Assembly: GCF_001705235.1 (NCBI RefSeq)
Contig: NZ_MCGV01000001.1
Span: 496,001-560,000 of the forward strand
Reading direction: 5' to 3'
Source: Clostridium pasteurianum
Lineage (GTDB): Bacteria > Bacillota > Clostridia > Clostridiales > Clostridiaceae
DNA: 64,000 bases
In this document: positions 56,312 through 64,000 of the stretch, in pieces
Layout: every line of letters starts with the position of its first letter
Numbering within the stretch: position 1 is the stretch's first letter
Notes under the pieces: model-generated
The model's input: only the letters and a program-made list of their open reading frames with translations
Databases searched by the model: none
What the model was told of the DNA's origin: nothing
Translations under genes and position numbers: made by a program

Positions 56312-57697
56312 CTATACTGCTTCTTCTTCACGTTCTTCAATTACATTTTCATTACTTCTGCTATAAATTTCACTAAATAAAAATCCTACAACTGTCCATC
56401 CAAGTACTATATAAGGGAAAATATTTATTGGATAACTTGGTACAGGATAAATGTTTGAATAGAATGCAAATGCAAGTCCAAGTAAACCTATAGTAGGAAG
56501 TATTAAATTATAAGTTTTCCAAATTCCCTTAGCTTTGAAGTATATTATCGCTCCAAGACATGTAAGCAAATAAGCTATTAAAAGACTTAAAGCACCAATG
56601 GTTCCCAAATAACCGTAAGTTGTTATTCCATCATTTTTAAACATTGCACAAATTATTCCAACTGCTGCAACTAACATAACATTTAATGCTATATATGGTG
56701 TACTGTGTTTATGATGAACATTCATAAATACGGATGGAATGTTTTTATCCCTACTCATTGTAAAAAGAGTTCTTGCGCCAGCCGTCAAAGAACCTAAAGC
56801 TGATGAAAAGGCTGATAAACTTGCTCCAAAGGTTAATAATATAGCAAAAGATTTTCCAATGTATTTTTGTGATAAATCTACAGTAGTTGAAGAAGATTTT
56901 GTAAGTGCTGCTAAACCACTTTTCGTAGCACCGAAGCCTATAACTTGAGCATAACTTACAAAGATGAAGAATATTCCAGTTACTATAACTGTACTTGCAA
57001 GCGCAAGCGGTATTACCTTTTTAGGATTCTTACTTTCTTCTCCTAAACTCGATGCTCCTTCAAAGCCGCCAAAACATAAAAGTGCAACAACTCCAGCACT
57101 ACCTATAGTTCCAACGCTATTACCATTTAACTTAAAAGGTGCTAAATTTAATCCTGTTGTCATAGCAGCTTTTGCAACTATTACAACTGAAAGAACAAGT
57201 ATCATTAATATTGTTATACCCTCAAATATAAGCATTACGCGTGTACTTATTGCAACTTCATTAATTGAAATATACCACATTCCTATAGCACATATTATTG
57301 CAACAGGCACCCATGGAAGTGTAACACCACTAATCTCCTTTATGAATTGCGCGAAAAGTCCAGCAAAGGCACAGCAACATCCAGTAAAAAACATAAAGTA
57401 TGCCAAAAATAATATCCATCCTGAAGCTGTTCCAGCTCTTTTACCTAGAGATTTTTGCACAAAAGTATAAACAGAGCCTGCAGTTGAAATATACTGATTA
57501 AATTTCACAAATGCTAAAGCCACACATCCCATTATAAGTGTACTTACAAAGAAAACTAAACTAGTAGAGTACGAAGATATGCTCGCCATTAAAGATACAT
57601 TCATAGACATAGCAAAGGTTGGTGCTATAATAGCAACCGATAATGCTATTACTTCAAGGTAATTTAATTGATTTTTTTTCAATTCATTTTTAGCCAT
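56312..57697 (-). CDS. APC-family amino acid permease
   Basis: A 461-residue protein with 12 membrane segments. The N-terminal motif LNYLEVIALSVAIIAPTFAM and the helix with CFGGFEGASSLGEESKNPKK are typical of APC superfamily importers. The position between a 2-oxoacid reductase-like gene and ilvE suggests a branched-chain or related amino acid as substrate. GGGGGA before ATG 57697. Confidence 0.9.
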   Translation of the reverse strand: MAKNELKKNQLNYLEVIALSVAIIAPTFAMSMNVSLMASISSYSTSLVFFVSTLIMGCVALAFVKFNQYISTAGSVYTFVQKSLGKRAGTASGWILFLAYFMFFTGCCCAFAGLFAQFIKEISGVTLPWVPVAIICAIGMWYISINEVAISTRVMLIFEGITILMILVLSVVIVAKAAMTTGLNLAPFKLNGNSVGTIGSAGVVALLCFGGFEGASSLGEESKNPKKVIPLALASTVIVTGIFFIFVSYAQVIGFGATKSGLAALTKSSSTTVDLSQKYIGKSFAILLTFGASLSAFSSALGSLTAGARTLFTMSRDKNIPSVFMNVHHKHSTPYIALNVMLVAAVGIICAMFKNDGITTYGYLGTIGALSLLIAYLLTCLGAIIYFKAKGIWKTYNLILPTIGLLGLAFAFYSNIYPVPSYPINIFPYIVLGWTVVGFLFSEIYSRSNENVIEEREEEAV

Positions 57698-57747
57698 TAA
57701 AATTTCCCCCTTTATCTTATTGTTTTCAATATCTTAAAATAAGTCCA

Positions 57748-58674
57748 TTAATACATAGATTCTGTAACTTTAATAATATTAGTAAGTGTACTATTTACAG
57801 GTGTTGACACATTGTACTTTCTGCCAAGCTCAACAACTGTACCTCCAAAAATTCCAACCTCTGATTTTCTCTTTGCCAGCATATCCTGACACATTGATGT
57901 TTTTCCATCAGGTGACAGCTTGTTTAAAACCTTCACCCAAGCTTCTATATCCTCGTCTGTTAGATTAATACCTGCTTTTTCAGCTACTAAAATAACTTCC
58001 TTCATAGCAGCTTTCATAATATCAATTGCAGCTTTTTCCTTTTGAAATACCCCATAAGTTGCCCTTAAAACTGCTGATGTTTGGTTTATGCCAACATTAA
58101 CCATGAATTTCCACCATAACATTCTGAGCATGTCCTTTGGAATCCTGTTTTCAATTTTAGCCTTATTAAAAAATTCTTTAAGAGTTATAACTTTATCTGT
58201 TAAAGTATTATTACTTTTTTCTCCAAATTCAATATAACCAATGTTTTTAAATGTTACATTCTGATGTCCTTCCCTAACAGCATCTATTCCTGCTGATATT
58301 GAGTAAAGAACCTTATCTATGCCATAAACTTCACCAAGTATTTCTTCACTTGTAATACCATTTAGCAATGATATTATAATAGTGTTATCACCAACATGAT
58401 TTTTAATTTGCTGTACTGCTTCTTTTAACTGATTATATTTTACTGAAACTATTATTAAATCTGCTTTCTCACATTTCTCAAACGGGGTAACAACATCATA
58501 AAAATATTTCTCCCCATTTATTACAAACCCACTTTTTCTATACCTTTCAGCTCTTTCACCTTCAGCAATTATTTTTATGTTAACATTATGTATATTTTTA
58601 AAAATATGACTTGAATAAGCGCAGCCCATTGCACCCATTCCAATTATAGATACATTTTTTATTTCTTTTATCAT
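57748..58674 (-). CDS. PanE/ApbA-family ketoacid reductase
   Basis: A 308-residue enzyme. The NADPH site is VSIIGMGAMGCAYSS near the N-terminus; VSVKYNQLKEAV and LLNGITSEE follow, and the C-terminal helical domain has WWKFMVNVGINQTSAV with the catalytic Lys. The family includes ketopantoate reductase, but in Lactococcus a PanE-like member reduces branched-chain 2-oxoacids. Next to an amino acid permease and ilvE, the second role is more likely here. AAGGGAAG before ATG 58674. First gene of the operon. Confidence 0.85.
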   Translation of the reverse strand: MIKEIKNVSIIGMGAMGCAYSSHIFKNIHNVNIKIIAEGERAERYRKSGFVINGEKYFYDVVTPFEKCEKADLIIVSVKYNQLKEAVQQIKNHVGDNTIIISLLNGITSEEILGEVYGIDKVLYSISAGIDAVREGHQNVTFKNIGYIEFGEKSNNTLTDKVITLKEFFNKAKIENRIPKDMLRMLWWKFMVNVGINQTSAVLRATYGVFQKEKAAIDIMKAAMKEVILVAEKAGINLTDEDIEAWVKVLNKLSPDGKTSMCQDMLAKRKSEVGIFGGTVVELGRKYNVSTPVNSTLTNIIKVTESMY

Positions 58675-58736
58675 TAAAACAGTCTTCCCTTTCTCTTTTT
58701 ATTTTGTCAATTCATAATATTTAAATATTGCGAATT

Positions 58737-59100
58737 AACATTTATTTGTAACATTAAAAAAATTCTATAAATCTAAGGTAAAAAAATCATAAAATACTAA
58801 GAGTTTTAATAATTCTACGAAGCTTGCAAAACTTAAATAGCTGATTTAGTTTAATATCTATATTATTTTTTATAGGGAAGCAGAGAAAAATTTACCTTGC
58901 TTTTATTCTAAGCTAAGTAATAATATTTTGGGAACGATTTAAATAAAAGTCAATAAGACTTGCTTCAAATTATAAAAAGACTTAGAAATTTTAATTTATC
59001 TGAGCTTTTTTCAGCGAGTTATTAAAATTTATTAGTATTTTTATAATTTGGAGCTTAGTCTTATGATTTTTATTTAATGTTTCAAAATACTATTACTTGG
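58737..59100 (+). repeat. Palindrome repeats: half subfamily I, then full subfamily II (copy B)
   Basis: 58741-58805 is one arm of a subfamily I element (ATTAAAAAAATTCTATAAAT, AAAATCATAAAATACTAAGA). 58805-58860 is a reverse match to 38030-38105 (TTCTACGAAG, CTGATTTAGTTTAATATCTA). The tag at 58872-58900 (GGGAAGCAGAGAAAAATTTA) precedes a full subfamily II palindrome at 58915-59100 (AATAATATTTTGGG... with CAAAATACTATTACTTGG). No gene lies in 58675-59121. Confidence 0.75.
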
Positions 59101-59121
59101 CAATATTTATGAATTAAAGTT

Positions 59122-59868
59122 TTACTCGTTAACTATTGCAAAAGCACGTACTGGGAAACCTGGTGCATCCTTAGCTTTTGGAACTACACAGAAAATTATT
59201 GCTCCAACTGGTGGAACCTGATCGAGATTAGTCATAACCTCTATTTGATACTTGTCCTGATTTAATATATAATTTTCTCCTTTAAAACCATATTCAGCTT
59301 GTCTAATTGGTGCATCTGTGTCAAATGGTTCATGTCCACTTGCTGTTATCTTACGAGTTTCATACAAAAATTCTAATGTTTCATAAGCCCAACCTGGGTA
59401 ATGAAGATTTCCTTCACTATCTGCATTTGAACATTTTTCTTGGTCTGGCCAAGCCTTACCCCAATCTGTTCTCATTGCTACAAAAGCTCCTTCTGGAATA
59501 GTTCCATATTCAGCTTCAAAAGCAAATAAATCCTCAAGTGTAAGTTCATAATCAGAATTTGCTTTAAATTTTTCCGAACAATCTATTACAACTAATGGAA
59601 GAGCCATTTCCTTGAGCTCTATATCTTCAATAAGTCTCTTTCCTGCTGCAAAATGTCCTGGAGCATCCATATGTGTTCCATATTGCCCTGGGAAAGTATA
59701 TTGATTAACAAAAATTCCATCCTTCTCTATTGTAAAAAGTGTTTCAATTTTTTCAGCTTTAAATCCAGACCACTTTGGTGTATCTGAACCAAATGAATGT
59801 GTTAAATCAACCCATTTGCATTTTTTCAAATTAAATAATGTTTTCCATAAATCAATATTAACTGACAC
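59122..59868 (-). CDS. Cyclase-family metal hydrolase (kynurenine formamidase-like)
   Basis: A 248-residue enzyme. WVDLTHSFGSDTPKWSGF near the N-terminus and the metal motif QYGTHMDAPGHF (HxxxDxxxH) define the PF04199 cyclase family; VAMRTDWGKAW, GWAYETLEFL and ASGHEPFDTDA follow. Members hydrolyse arylformamides, isatin or cyclic imides. The substrate is unknown, and tryptophan-type formamide is only one option. GTG start at 59868 after CAAAGGAG. It has its own promoter, so it is likely a single gene. Confidence 0.85.
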   Translation of the reverse strand: MSVNIDLWKTLFNLKKCKWVDLTHSFGSDTPKWSGFKAEKIETLFTIEKDGIFVNQYTFPGQYGTHMDAPGHFAAGKRLIEDIELKEMALPLVVIDCSEKFKANSDYELTLEDLFAFEAEYGTIPEGAFVAMRTDWGKAWPDQEKCSNADSEGNLHYPGWAYETLEFLYETRKITASGHEPFDTDAPIRQAEYGFKGENYILNQDKYQIEVMTNLDQVPPVGAIIFCVVPKAKDAPGFPVRAFAIVNE

Positions 59869-59937
59869 TGAAATCTCTCCTTTGTAATTAAACTATTGTT
59901 TTGTCGAAAATTATTGTATTTTGCAATCCATGGTATA

Positions 59938-59966
59938 AATATATATTAATTTATCAAAAAAGTCAA
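59938..59966 (-). promoter_or_regulatory. Promoter of the cyclase-family gene
   Basis: Minus-strand TTGACT (59966-59961), 17-base spacer, TATATT (59943-59938). Copies of ATTAATTTATTAA just upstream (59968-60010) may be regulator sites, but the A/T-only sequence makes this uncertain. Confidence 0.55.
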
Positions 59967-60024
59967 TATATTTTTAATAAATTAATATTTTTATTTTAAT
60001 TAATAAATTATATTATTAAAAAAT

Positions 60025-60061
60025 ACACACATATTTTGATAATTTCTTAAAATATGTGTGT
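60025..60061 (-). terminator. Terminator of the nitrogen-compound operon
   Basis: Minus-strand ACACACATATTTT pairs with AAAATATGTGTGT (13 bp) across an 11-base loop and is followed by ATTTTTTAAT, just after the amidohydrolase stop. Confidence 0.85.
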
Positions 60062-60078
60062 ACTATAAGTACTAGAAT

Positions 60079-61182
60079 TTAATTTATTTTATATAATTTT
60101 TTAGCCGTAATAAACAATATGTTTTCTGCGGATTTTTGTGCAAAATCTTCATCTAATATTTCATTTTTAACTAGTTCATCAAATAACATACCTAATTCAT
60201 GCTTTACCATTTCAGCACCTAAATAGTGTATTTCTGGAGTTACGAAGCCATCTGAACCATACATTATCTTATTTAAAGGACACATATCAAACATATCTCT
60301 AATCCCCTTCCTTACACCTAGGGTGACAAAAGGTATCATTTCTGACATATCAAGATATACATTTGGGTACATAGCTGCAAGATAACTAGCTTCAAACGTA
60401 TAAGGATATCCTCCATGCACTAAAACGATTTTAGCTGCATTATAGTCTTTATCGTCCAGCACCTCCTTAAGGAGCATAGGATTATTATTTATCATATTTA
60501 TATTTGACTCTCCAAAAGCCGCATGAATTTGAAGGGGTACATTATATTGTATGGCTTTTTCAATTGTTTTTAATAAAAAGTAATCTCTAAATTCCTTTTC
60601 ACTATAATTTCCTTTTTGCAAAAGTGATCTACTTTGCTTTTTTATTTTGAGTCCAGTTCTATACCCAATAATGCTTTTCAGTGCCACTATATTTTTATTT
60701 TTCATTTCCCTATAAATAGTTTCAAAAAATCTCTCTTCAGAAGTATTAAAGTCCAATTTATCTTTTACAAATTCATCAATTATAGTTTCTATCCTGAACA
60801 TGTATTTAACACCACAGGGAAGTACCTTTTCAAATTCGTCTAAGCTTACATCTGCTGGTTTATATCCTGTATCAACTATCAATCCTTTAATGTTTACCCT
60901 GTTAAACAAATCAGAGACATATTTTTTATAATTTTGTTTCATAACCTCATGCCTCTTTGCTAAAATTTCGTCTTCACTGCCACTGACCTCTAAGAATTTA
61001 CCCAAACTTTTTATAGTTTTCTTATACATTAAAGTATTTTTAAGCTGATCTTCAGGAATATTATTTAAAGATAAACTCAAAATTTTTGCTAAATCACGTT
61101 CTTTATACTGAGCATCAAATAAATGGCAGTGATTATCTATTACCGGTAATTTAGTAAAATCCATATTATTCCTTTTCTCCAT
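60079..61182 (-). CDS. Amidohydrolase 2-family enzyme (FluG N-terminal type)
   Basis: A 367-residue TIM-barrel hydrolase. VIDNHCHLFDAQ holds the HxH metal motif; IHAAFGESN, VLVHGGYPYTFEASYLAAMY and KIMYGSDGFVTPEI give the later His and Asp ligands. The family includes decarboxylases and the N-terminal half of FluG-type proteins. ATG 61182 follows the stop of the glutamine-synthetase-like gene by one base, with AGGTG inside that gene. Together they look like a FluG protein encoded in two parts. Substrate unknown. Confidence 0.85.
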   Translation of the reverse strand: MEKRNNMDFTKLPVIDNHCHLFDAQYKERDLAKILSLSLNNIPEDQLKNTLMYKKTIKSLGKFLEVSGSEDEILAKRHEVMKQNYKKYVSDLFNRVNIKGLIVDTGYKPADVSLDEFEKVLPCGVKYMFRIETIIDEFVKDKLDFNTSEERFFETIYREMKNKNIVALKSIIGYRTGLKIKKQSRSLLQKGNYSEKEFRDYFLLKTIEKAIQYNVPLQIHAAFGESNINMINNNPMLLKEVLDDKDYNAAKIVLVHGGYPYTFEASYLAAMYPNVYLDMSEMIPFVTLGVRKGIRDMFDMCPLNKIMYGSDGFVTPEIHYLGAEMVKHELGMLFDELVKNEILDEDFAQKSAENILFITAKKLYKIN

Positions 61183-61183
61183 T

Positions 61184-62518
61184 TTAGTATGCACCTACAT
61201 ATTTATTAAACTCCCAATCTGAAACATACCTAATATATTCCGTCCATTGAAATCGTTTTAATTTTATATATTCTTCGTACATGTCCTTAGTAAACATCCT
61301 TTTAAAAAATTCATCATTTTCAAGCTCTTCTATTGATTGTCCTAAAGTTTCTGGAAGTCTAGAAATTCTCCTTTCAGCTTGTTCTTCTTCACTAAAACTT
61401 AGAGGATCACATAAAACTGGTTTTCCTGGCTCTATTTTATTTTTTACTCCATCCATACCTGCCGCTAAGATTACTGCTGCTGCCAAATATGGGTTGCAAG
61501 TACCATCAATAGGCTTAAATTCAATATTATAGCTTTTCTCTTCATTTCCCTTTTGTCCTGAAATAATTCTAATTGGGGCCTCACGATTGTCAAATCCATA
61601 ACAAGTAAATGCCGATGCCCAACTGTGAGGAACAAGCCTTTTATATGAATTAACTGTAGGTGCAGTAAATGCACATAGTGCCTTTATATGTCTTAATATG
61701 CCTCCAACAAAATATTTTCCAATGGTACTAAGCTTATACTTATCATTATCATCGAACAGTAAGTTATTGCCATCCTTCCATAAACTTATATGCATATGCA
61801 TTCCACTTCCAGCTTGATCTTGAAATGGTTTTGGCATAAATGATGTTAATAGACCGTGTTTATTACATATACCTCTAACTGTTTCTCTAAACATGAATTC
61901 TTCATCACACATTTTAAGAGCTTCATTATATTTCATAACAATTTCATGCTGACCAGCACCATATTCAGGATGATATTTTTCCACAACAATACCCTGAACT
62001 TCAAGTGCACTTATTATTTCATCCATAACCTCTTGCCACTTATTCATGCCATCTGAAGCAAAGCACAAACTTCTGTCAAAAGGAATAAGCTTACCATTCT
62101 CATCTTTCTTTAGAACATAAAATTCATTTTCAAAACCTATATTCGCATCGAAATCTATAGACTTTAAAACCCCTTTCAAAATAGAACGGGCGCACACACC
62201 TGAAGCCTCGTGAGTACTCTTTTTAACAAAATCACATATAACTGCAGCTGTATTTGAAGCATATGGTAGTACCCTAAATGTGTTTTTATCGGGGACAGCG
62301 CTAAGCTCCCCTAAACATCCAAATTTTGAATCAGGAGCAGAATTATCCAGCACACTAAAAAATGGCATTCCAATTGAGAAAGATTGACCTGTTTCAAAAT
62401 TTTTTTCTATATCATTACCGACAGCAATATTACCCCTTATAACCCCATCATTATCCATATATAAAAAACGTGTATACTTAATATTTTCCTTTTTCATTTT
62501 TTCAATTATTTTATCCAT
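61184..62518 (-). CDS. Glutamine-synthetase-family ligase (FluG C-terminal / gamma-glutamyl type)
   Basis: A 444-residue GS-fold enzyme. Catalytic signatures: IGFENEFYVLK, YGAGQHEIVMKYNEAL, GSGMHMHISLWKDG, NSYKRLVPHSWASA, NREAPIRI and IEFKPIDGTCNPYLAAAV. No adenylylation-site motif and only a short N-terminal domain, so it is not the housekeeping enzyme. Such proteins join glutamate to amines. ATG 62518 is favoured by an AGAGG at moderate distance. It lies 28 bases after the M20 gene and is coupled to the amidohydrolase gene. Confidence 0.87.
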   Translation of the reverse strand: MDKIIEKMKKENIKYTRFLYMDNDGVIRGNIAVGNDIEKNFETGQSFSIGMPFFSVLDNSAPDSKFGCLGELSAVPDKNTFRVLPYASNTAAVICDFVKKSTHEASGVCARSILKGVLKSIDFDANIGFENEFYVLKKDENGKLIPFDRSLCFASDGMNKWQEVMDEIISALEVQGIVVEKYHPEYGAGQHEIVMKYNEALKMCDEEFMFRETVRGICNKHGLLTSFMPKPFQDQAGSGMHMHISLWKDGNNLLFDDNDKYKLSTIGKYFVGGILRHIKALCAFTAPTVNSYKRLVPHSWASAFTCYGFDNREAPIRIISGQKGNEEKSYNIEFKPIDGTCNPYLAAAVILAAGMDGVKNKIEPGKPVLCDPLSFSEEEQAERRISRLPETLGQSIEELENDEFFKRMFTKDMYEEYIKLKRFQWTEYIRYVSDWEFNKYVGAY

Positions 62519-62546
62519 ATTTTTATACAACCTCTTTCACAAATTT

Positions 62547-63758
62547 TTATAAATAATAAGAACTTAAATAATTTTTTATGAGTTGGGCTAAAATGGCCGT
62601 ATTATTAATAAGAAGTTCTTCATCAAAGTCGAACTTAGATGTATGAAGCATATGAATATTTCCACTTTTCTCATTATAACTTCCTAATCTAAGATATATC
62701 CCAGGAACACTATACGTATAATCAGCAAAATCGTCAGCCCCCATGGAAGGAGCATCAATCAAAGTAATATTATCATCTCCAATTATTTTTTTTAATTGAC
62801 CATGAAAAAACGCAGAAAGCCCTTTATCGCACTTTAACGGATTTGCTTCGTGAATAATATTTACGGTGCATTCCACACCAAAACTGTACTTAATTCCCTT
62901 TAAAATATCCTTTATCCTCTTTTTAGCCATAATTGCTGTCTTACCAGAAGTAGTTCTTATAGTTCCTCTTAAAGTCACACTATCAGGAATTACATTGTAG
63001 CCCTTTCCACCATTAACTTCACAAATGCTTATTACCAAAGGTTCTGTTGGCTCTACATTCCTTGACGAAATTGTCTGAACAGCTGTTATAAAATATGCCG
63101 CTGCCACAATTGGATCTTTTGTTTTATCTGGATGTCCACCGTGTCCTCCAGTACCCTTTATTGTAATAGTAAAATCATCATCTCCAGCAGTCATTATTCC
63201 ATATCGTAAGCCAACTTTTCCAAACTCTATGCCAGGAAATATGTGAAAACCCAAAATAGCATCAACCCTTGGCCTTTTTAATACACCTTCTTTAATCATT
63301 ATTTTAGCTCCACCAGGTTCCTCCTCCCCAGGTTGAAATATGAACTTTATAGCTCCACATATAGAATCTTTCATTTCAGCAAATACATTAACTAATCCAA
63401 GTCCTATCGCTGTATGTCCATCATGACCACAGGCATGCATTTTTCCTTCTATTTTAGATTCAAAAGGAAGTCCAGTATTCTCTGTTATAGGTAGAGCATC
63501 TATATCAAATCTAAGGGCAATTACAGGACCGCTTTTACCACCTTTTAATATGCCAACTACACCTGTATTGGCTAGCCCACTTTTCACTTCAAGTCCACAT
63601 TTTAGTAATTCTTCTTTTATTATTTTTGAAGTCTCATAACAATGGAGCTCAAGTTCTGGCATCATATGAAATTTTCTTCTAAATCTTATTATCTTATCAC
63701 TTTTAAGGTGTACAATTCTTACTATATTCTCTTCTATATGATAATTTTCCAAATCCAT
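62547..63758 (-). CDS. M20-family amidohydrolase
   Basis: A 403-residue metallopeptidase-fold amidase of the hippurate/IAA-amino-acid hydrolase type. Motifs: MHACGHDGHTAIGLGL (metal Cys/His), FIFQPGEEEPGGAKIMI (catalytic Glu), ILGFHIFPGIEFGKVG, and SMGADDFADY. It hydrolyses N-acyl amino acids or related amides. AGGAGG before ATG 63758. Within the operon it could release the amine that the GS-like ligase handles, or the reverse. Confidence 0.9.
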   Translation of the reverse strand: MDLENYHIEENIVRIVHLKSDKIIRFRRKFHMMPELELHCYETSKIIKEELLKCGLEVKSGLANTGVVGILKGGKSGPVIALRFDIDALPITENTGLPFESKIEGKMHACGHDGHTAIGLGLVNVFAEMKDSICGAIKFIFQPGEEEPGGAKIMIKEGVLKRPRVDAILGFHIFPGIEFGKVGLRYGIMTAGDDDFTITIKGTGGHGGHPDKTKDPIVAAAYFITAVQTISSRNVEPTEPLVISICEVNGGKGYNVIPDSVTLRGTIRTTSGKTAIMAKKRIKDILKGIKYSFGVECTVNIIHEANPLKCDKGLSAFFHGQLKKIIGDDNITLIDAPSMGADDFADYTYSVPGIYLRLGSYNEKSGNIHMLHTSKFDFDEELLINNTAILAQLIKNYLSSYYL

Positions 63759-63789
63759 AGCTGCCTCCTACGTTAAGTTATAATCTGTA

Positions 63790-64000
63790 TTAATCTACCT
63801 TCATCGCTGAATCTTTAGAATTATAATCCCAATTATTTTTGTCCATTCGATTAAAAAAATCCACCAATAAGCCTACTAAAGCTTTCTCCATTTTTTTACC
63901 CTTTTCAAAAGTAGCCTTAGTTGGATCTCCTGTTGCCCCACAATTCGTAAGCTCTGCAAAATTCCATTTTATATCAATGTTATCTACTAAATTATCAGGA
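63790..64000 (-). CDS. Creatininase-family amidohydrolase, C-terminal part
   Basis: About 69 C-terminal residues up to the TAA at 63790: PDNLVDNIDIKWNFAELTNC, GATGDPTKATFEKGKKMEKA, then LVGLLVDFFNRMD. The GxxGDPxxATxEKGxK stretch is the usual end of creatininase/mycofactocin-MftE-like proteins, which open cyclic amides. The N-terminus lies beyond the window edge. It ends 31 bases before the M20 gene, so it belongs to the same operon. Confidence 0.7.
   Translation of the reverse strand, partial: PDNLVDNIDIKWNFAELTNCGATGDPTKATFEKGKKMEKALVGLLVDFFNRMDKNNWDYNSKDSAMKVD

Overview
The window is an AT-rich (roughly 30% GC by eye) low-GC Firmicute chromosome, almost certainly a spore-forming Clostridium close to the C. 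acetobutylicum group. The evidence is an alpha/beta-type spore protein gene, a large secreted protein with clostridial hydrophobic-W (ChW) repeats, a TrxR-like/glutaredoxin/rubredoxin cassette like that beside C. pasteurianum rubredoxin, strong GGAGG ribosome sites, and the purE-C-F-M-N-H-D gene order. No rRNA, tRNA, CRISPR array, phage or intact IS element was recognised.

Layout. 0-25 kb is mainly sugar metabolism. It holds an aldo/keto reductase (cut by the window edge), a SUV3-like helicase, and a GH1 6-phospho-beta-glucosidase divergent from an RpiR regulator. A fructose-family PTS operon follows, with a PRD regulator carrying EIIA at its C-terminus, EIIB, EIIC and two class II ketose-bisphosphate aldolases. 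Next come a YhaM-like HD nuclease, the ChW/Big_2 surface protein, a SWIM-SNF2 helicase, a PadR/DUF2812 pair, and a DeoR-regulated pair of GH1 enzymes. 25-37 kb holds an MBL-fold hydrolase, an acyltransferase, a TPP-riboswitch-controlled thiamine-precursor ABC transporter, and the purine operon with two PurBox-like sites.

37-51 kb is an accessory, partly decaying region. It contains a spore protein, msrA, a frameshifted membrane protein, a TetR gene, a rhamnulokinase remnant and an internally deleted FMN-reductase-like gene. A broken DAPG/phloretin-hydrolase-like gene lies downstream of a two-protein Fe-S/flavin reductase with a divergent PucR regulator. A GH1 remnant follows, then the trxB-glutaredoxin-rubredoxin cassette. 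I read the 40.3-49 kb part as a candidate, now eroding, plant-polyphenol-glycoside reduction island; that is inference. 51-64 kb holds a DinG-like helicase, an AEC transporter, a panE-like/APC permease/ilvE operon, a cyclase-family hydrolase, and a nitrogen-compound operon (creatininase, M20 hydrolase, glutamine-synthetase-like ligase, amidohydrolase) in which the last two resemble a split FluG.

Two dispersed non-coding repeat families stand out. One is a long (about 185 nt) imperfect palindrome preceded by a conserved tag, present in at least five near-complete copies plus halves. The other is a MITE-like element of about 185 nt with roughly 40-nt inverted ends, found nested in and beside the first at 11.25-11.93 kb. 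Two ORFs (the PRD regulator-EIIA and the Fe-S/flavoprotein) are in-frame fusions that keep a strong internal ribosome site exactly at the domain boundary.
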